Source: Thiomargarita sp.
GTDB lineage: Bacteria; Pseudomonadota; Gammaproteobacteria; Beggiatoales; Beggiatoaceae
NCBI GenBank assembly: GCA_020721005.1
Contig: DYNP01000004.1
Coordinates: 126,652 to 190,651, forward strand
DNA: 64,000 nucleotides
Reading direction: 5' to 3'
The notes under the pieces were generated by a model, which did not search any database, was not told the origin of the DNA, and saw nothing but the letters and a program-made list of their open reading frames with translations. Every line of letters begins with the position of its first letter. Position 1 is the first letter of the stretch. A program made the translations under genes and the position numbers. Positions 61,810 through 64,000 of the stretch are shown in pieces.

Positions 61810-62397
61810 TCATCTCATAAATCCGTTAAATTCGTACTGTGCCCCCATTATCATGCTCAAGACAAGCCCTAAGAATCCGATCACTGACAAAACCATGACT
61901 ATGATTATCAATGCCCCTGTCACCTTAATTTCAGTGGAATTGGGGTAAGGCGGCAACCCAAATTTATTTTCCCCCTTAGAGCCTGGAAGGATGCCCATCA
62001 TCAAAGACAAGATCATCCCAATCGGAGGTAACAATATCCCTACCACAAGCCAAGCAATGCCAAACGCACCATGGATATTAAAATCCTGTAACCGTTTGGC
62101 CACAGTCACATATATCAATATGATCCCAATAACCAAACAAGTGATTGCGGCAACCAACATTAAGATCAAAAATATCATGACCGGAATATCAATGCCTTGA
62201 CGAGCAAACAAATCAAACTCCTCCTTAGTGCTACCCCCCAAAAATACACCGACCCCGGTAATAAAATTTGCAACTGCAAGGTATACAAAGTAACGCAATC
62301 TGCCCAAACGCCCTCGTCTCGACAAAGTGACAATCTCCTGATAACCTTGCAACTCTGACGCCTTTTGAGGCGCTTGATAAGGATTCTGCTCAGACAT
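61810..62397 (-). CDS. DUF805-like membrane protein
   Basis: The 195-residue protein begins with a cytoplasmic arm (MSEQNPYQAPQKASELQGYQ) then SRRGRLGRLRYFVYLAVANF, and later IYVTVAKRLQDFNIHGAFGI, both hallmarks of DUF805 proteins, with about four membrane segments. The Asn-Pro-Tyr-Gln-Ala-Pro start is also typical of the family in gammaproteobacteria. It lies 6 bp from the convergent vanZ stop and is divergent from the ABC exporter gene. Confidence 0.85.
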   Translation of the reverse strand: MSEQNPYQAPQKASELQGYQEIVTLSRRGRLGRLRYFVYLAVANFITGVGVFLGGSTKEEFDLFARQGIDIPVMIFLILMLVAAITCLVIGIILIYVTVAKRLQDFNIHGAFGIAWLVVGILLPPIGMILSLMMGILPGSKGENKFGLPPYPNSTEIKVTGALIIIVMVLSVIGFLGLVLSMIMGAQYEFNGFMR

Positions 62398-62510
62398 ACA
62401 ATCAACTCCCTAAATTGTGAATTAGACCCATTTTCAACACCCTTCAAAACCAATATCATAATCTCAATGACCTCTTCCCTGTTGATCTCATCTCTATTTG
62501 CCACAGTCCT

Positions 62511-64000
62511 ATGCCCCCCATTTTAGCCCACTCCGGTTACCAATGGCAACACCTAATTGACATGGCACTCAACCATCGTCGAGAAATTATCATTGCCCAA
62601 CTGATCGCCATCGCCACTGCCTTGTTAAGCGTACCGATTCCCCTACTGGTCCCCCTACTGGTCGATGAAGTCCTCCTCAACCAACCCGGTCCCCTGATAG
62701 ACCTCGTTCACTTTCTATTCCCGGAACAATGGCAAGGACCCGTGTTAGTCATTCTCTTCTTCACTGCCCTCACCCTATTCCTCCGCTTTCTCACCTTGAT
62801 CCTTGGAGTATTACAAAACCGAGAATTCACCAAAATTGCCAAACACATCATCTATCGTCTTCGTAAACAACTGATCCAACGCCTACAAACCGTCTCCATG
62901 TCCGAATATGAAGTAGTTGGCAGCGGCCAAGTCAACTCCCACCTGATCACAGACCTGGACACCCTGGACCAATTCATTGGCTCCAGCATCAGCCGCCTCC
63001 TGGTCGCCTTCCTCACCCTATTGGGCATTGCCATAGTATTACTGTGGATGCACTGGCAACTCGCCCTCATCATTCTCCTCATCAACCCCATTGTCGTTTA
63101 CATCACCACCTTACTCGGCGAAACCGTCAAAGTCCTCAAACGCAAAGAAAACGAAGCCTATGCCAACTTCCAACAACGCCTTACCGAAACCCTAGAAGCC
63201 ATCCAACAAATTCGCGCCTACAATCGGGAACAATTCTATCTCAACCAAGTCATCACCGACGCCAAACGCATCAAAGACCACACCATCGCCTATGCCTGGA
63301 AAAGTGACGCCACCAATCGACTCTCATTCAACATCTTTCTCCTCGGCTCTGAACTATTTCGAGCCATCAGCATGCTCATGGTACTCTTCTCTGACCTCTC
63401 CATTGGCCAAATGCTCGCCGTAACCAGCTACCTCTGGTTCATGATGGGTCCCATTCAAGAACTCATCACCATCCAATACCAATACCATGGTGCCAAAGCC
63501 GCTCTAAAACGCATCAACACCCTATTCACCCTCTCCCCGGAACCTACCTATCCTCACCACCAAAACCCCTTTCTTGAACCCCCCACAGCCTCAATTCGTC
63601 TAGAAAACATCTGCTTTTCCTACAACCAACAAGACTGGGTGCTCAACAACATCTCCCTCACCATTGCCCCCGGAGAAAAAGTAGCCTTGGTCGGTGCCAG
63701 CGGAGGAGGAAAAACCACCCTCGTACAAATTCTCCTCGGTCTCTATGCCCCTCAAGCTGGAAAAATCTATTTCAATGACATTCCCATCACGGAAATTGGC
63801 ATGGACGTTGTCCGAGAACACGTAGTCACTGTCCTACAACATCCCGCCCTTTTCAACGATACCTTGCGCATGAACCTCACCCTGGGTCGAGACCTGACTG
63901 ACGAACAACTCTGGCATGCCCTGGACATCGCCCAACTCACCACCACCGTTCAACAAATGCCCGATAGACTTGACACGTTACTCGGTCAAAGAGGCATTCG
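62511..64000 (+). CDS. ABC exporter, fused permease-ATPase (3' end outside window)
   Basis: The frame is open from an ATG at 62511 to the window end (496 residues visible). An N-terminal six-helix ABC_membrane domain (about 25-320; for example ALLSVPIPLLVPLLVDEVLL) is followed by an ATPase domain from about residue 365, with Walker A GASGGGKTT at about 395-403, and the Q-loop VLQHPALFNDTLRMN. The signature, Walker B and H-loop lie beyond the window. It resembles MsbA/lipid or peptide exporters; the substrate is unknown. Confidence 0.92.
   Translation, partial: MPPILAHSGYQWQHLIDMALNHRREIIIAQLIAIATALLSVPIPLLVPLLVDEVLLNQPGPLIDLVHFLFPEQWQGPVLVILFFTALTLFLRFLTLILGVLQNREFTKIAKHIIYRLRKQLIQRLQTVSMSEYEVVGSGQVNSHLITDLDTLDQFIGSSISRLLVAFLTLLGIAIVLLWMHWQLALIILLINPIVVYITTLLGETVKVLKRKENEAYANFQQRLTETLEAIQQIRAYNREQFYLNQVITDAKRIKDHTIAYAWKSDATNRLSFNIFLLGSELFRAISMLMVLFSDLSIGQMLAVTSYLWFMMGPIQELITIQYQYHGAKAALKRINTLFTLSPEPTYPHHQNPFLEPPTASIRLENICFSYNQQDWVLNNISLTIAPGEKVALVGASGGGKTTLVQILLGLYAPQAGKIYFNDIPITEIGMDVVREHVVTVLQHPALFNDTLRMNLTLGRDLTDEQLWHALDIAQLTTTVQQMPDRLDTLLGQRGI

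Overview
The window looks like a chromosomal segment of a gammaproteobacterium with moderate to low GC. The fimV-truA order, a UbiH/F-type hydroxylase, TonB and O-antigen export genes show a Gram-negative envelope. Dense palindromic repeats, VapBC modules, an LRR protein, decayed transposases and a gingipain-like protease recall large sulfur bacteria of the Thiotrichales (Beggiatoa/Thioploca-like). That placement is inference from gene content only. I saw no rRNA, tRNA or CRISPR array.

Layout. 1-17968 is mostly housekeeping: the 3' end of polA; a MotA/ExbB-like plus OmpA/MotB-like pair with a TerB-like small protein; trpE-trpG; a polysaccharide-export-like outer-membrane barrel; argH; asd; a giant fimV with 15 copies of an acidic 27-residue repeat; an EcfT-like membrane gene; and truA.

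17969-29363 is an accessory island. It holds a truncated Uma2 gene, a REPIN-like inverted repeat with a transposase scrap, a 15-repeat LRR protein, two VapBC-type modules that share a duplicated 5' leader, several transposase ruins, orphan antitoxins, a run of unrecognised membrane and lipoprotein genes facing an XRE regulator, a frameshifted small operon, cysC, an IS5-type transposase scrap and a 43-bp tandem array inside a dispersed palindromic element.

29364-46722 returns to envelope and signalling functions: DUF58-TgpA transglutaminase, NusG-domain-II protein, CorA, a C25 peptidase, then a compact minus-strand cluster FHA - MotA/ExbB-like - FHA - PP2C - NfeD - rhodanese. It is followed by glutamine-dependent NAD synthetase, the O-antigen-type ATPase Wzt, NikR and a family 2 glycosyltransferase.

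46723-64000 carries a 1322-residue secreted protein, the Wzm permease (about 7 kb from wzt and divergent to it), a TMTC-like membrane TPR protein, a Ubi hydroxylase, a TonB receptor, an EAL-CBS-GGDEF protein, a beta-hydroxyacid dehydrogenase-vanZ pair, a DUF805 protein and the start of an ABC exporter that leaves the window.

Most worth following: the FHA/PP2C/channel cluster that has no visible kinase, the ZorAB-like pair that has no effector, the leader cassette shared by unrelated genes, and the dispersed palindromic element with IS5-like ends.
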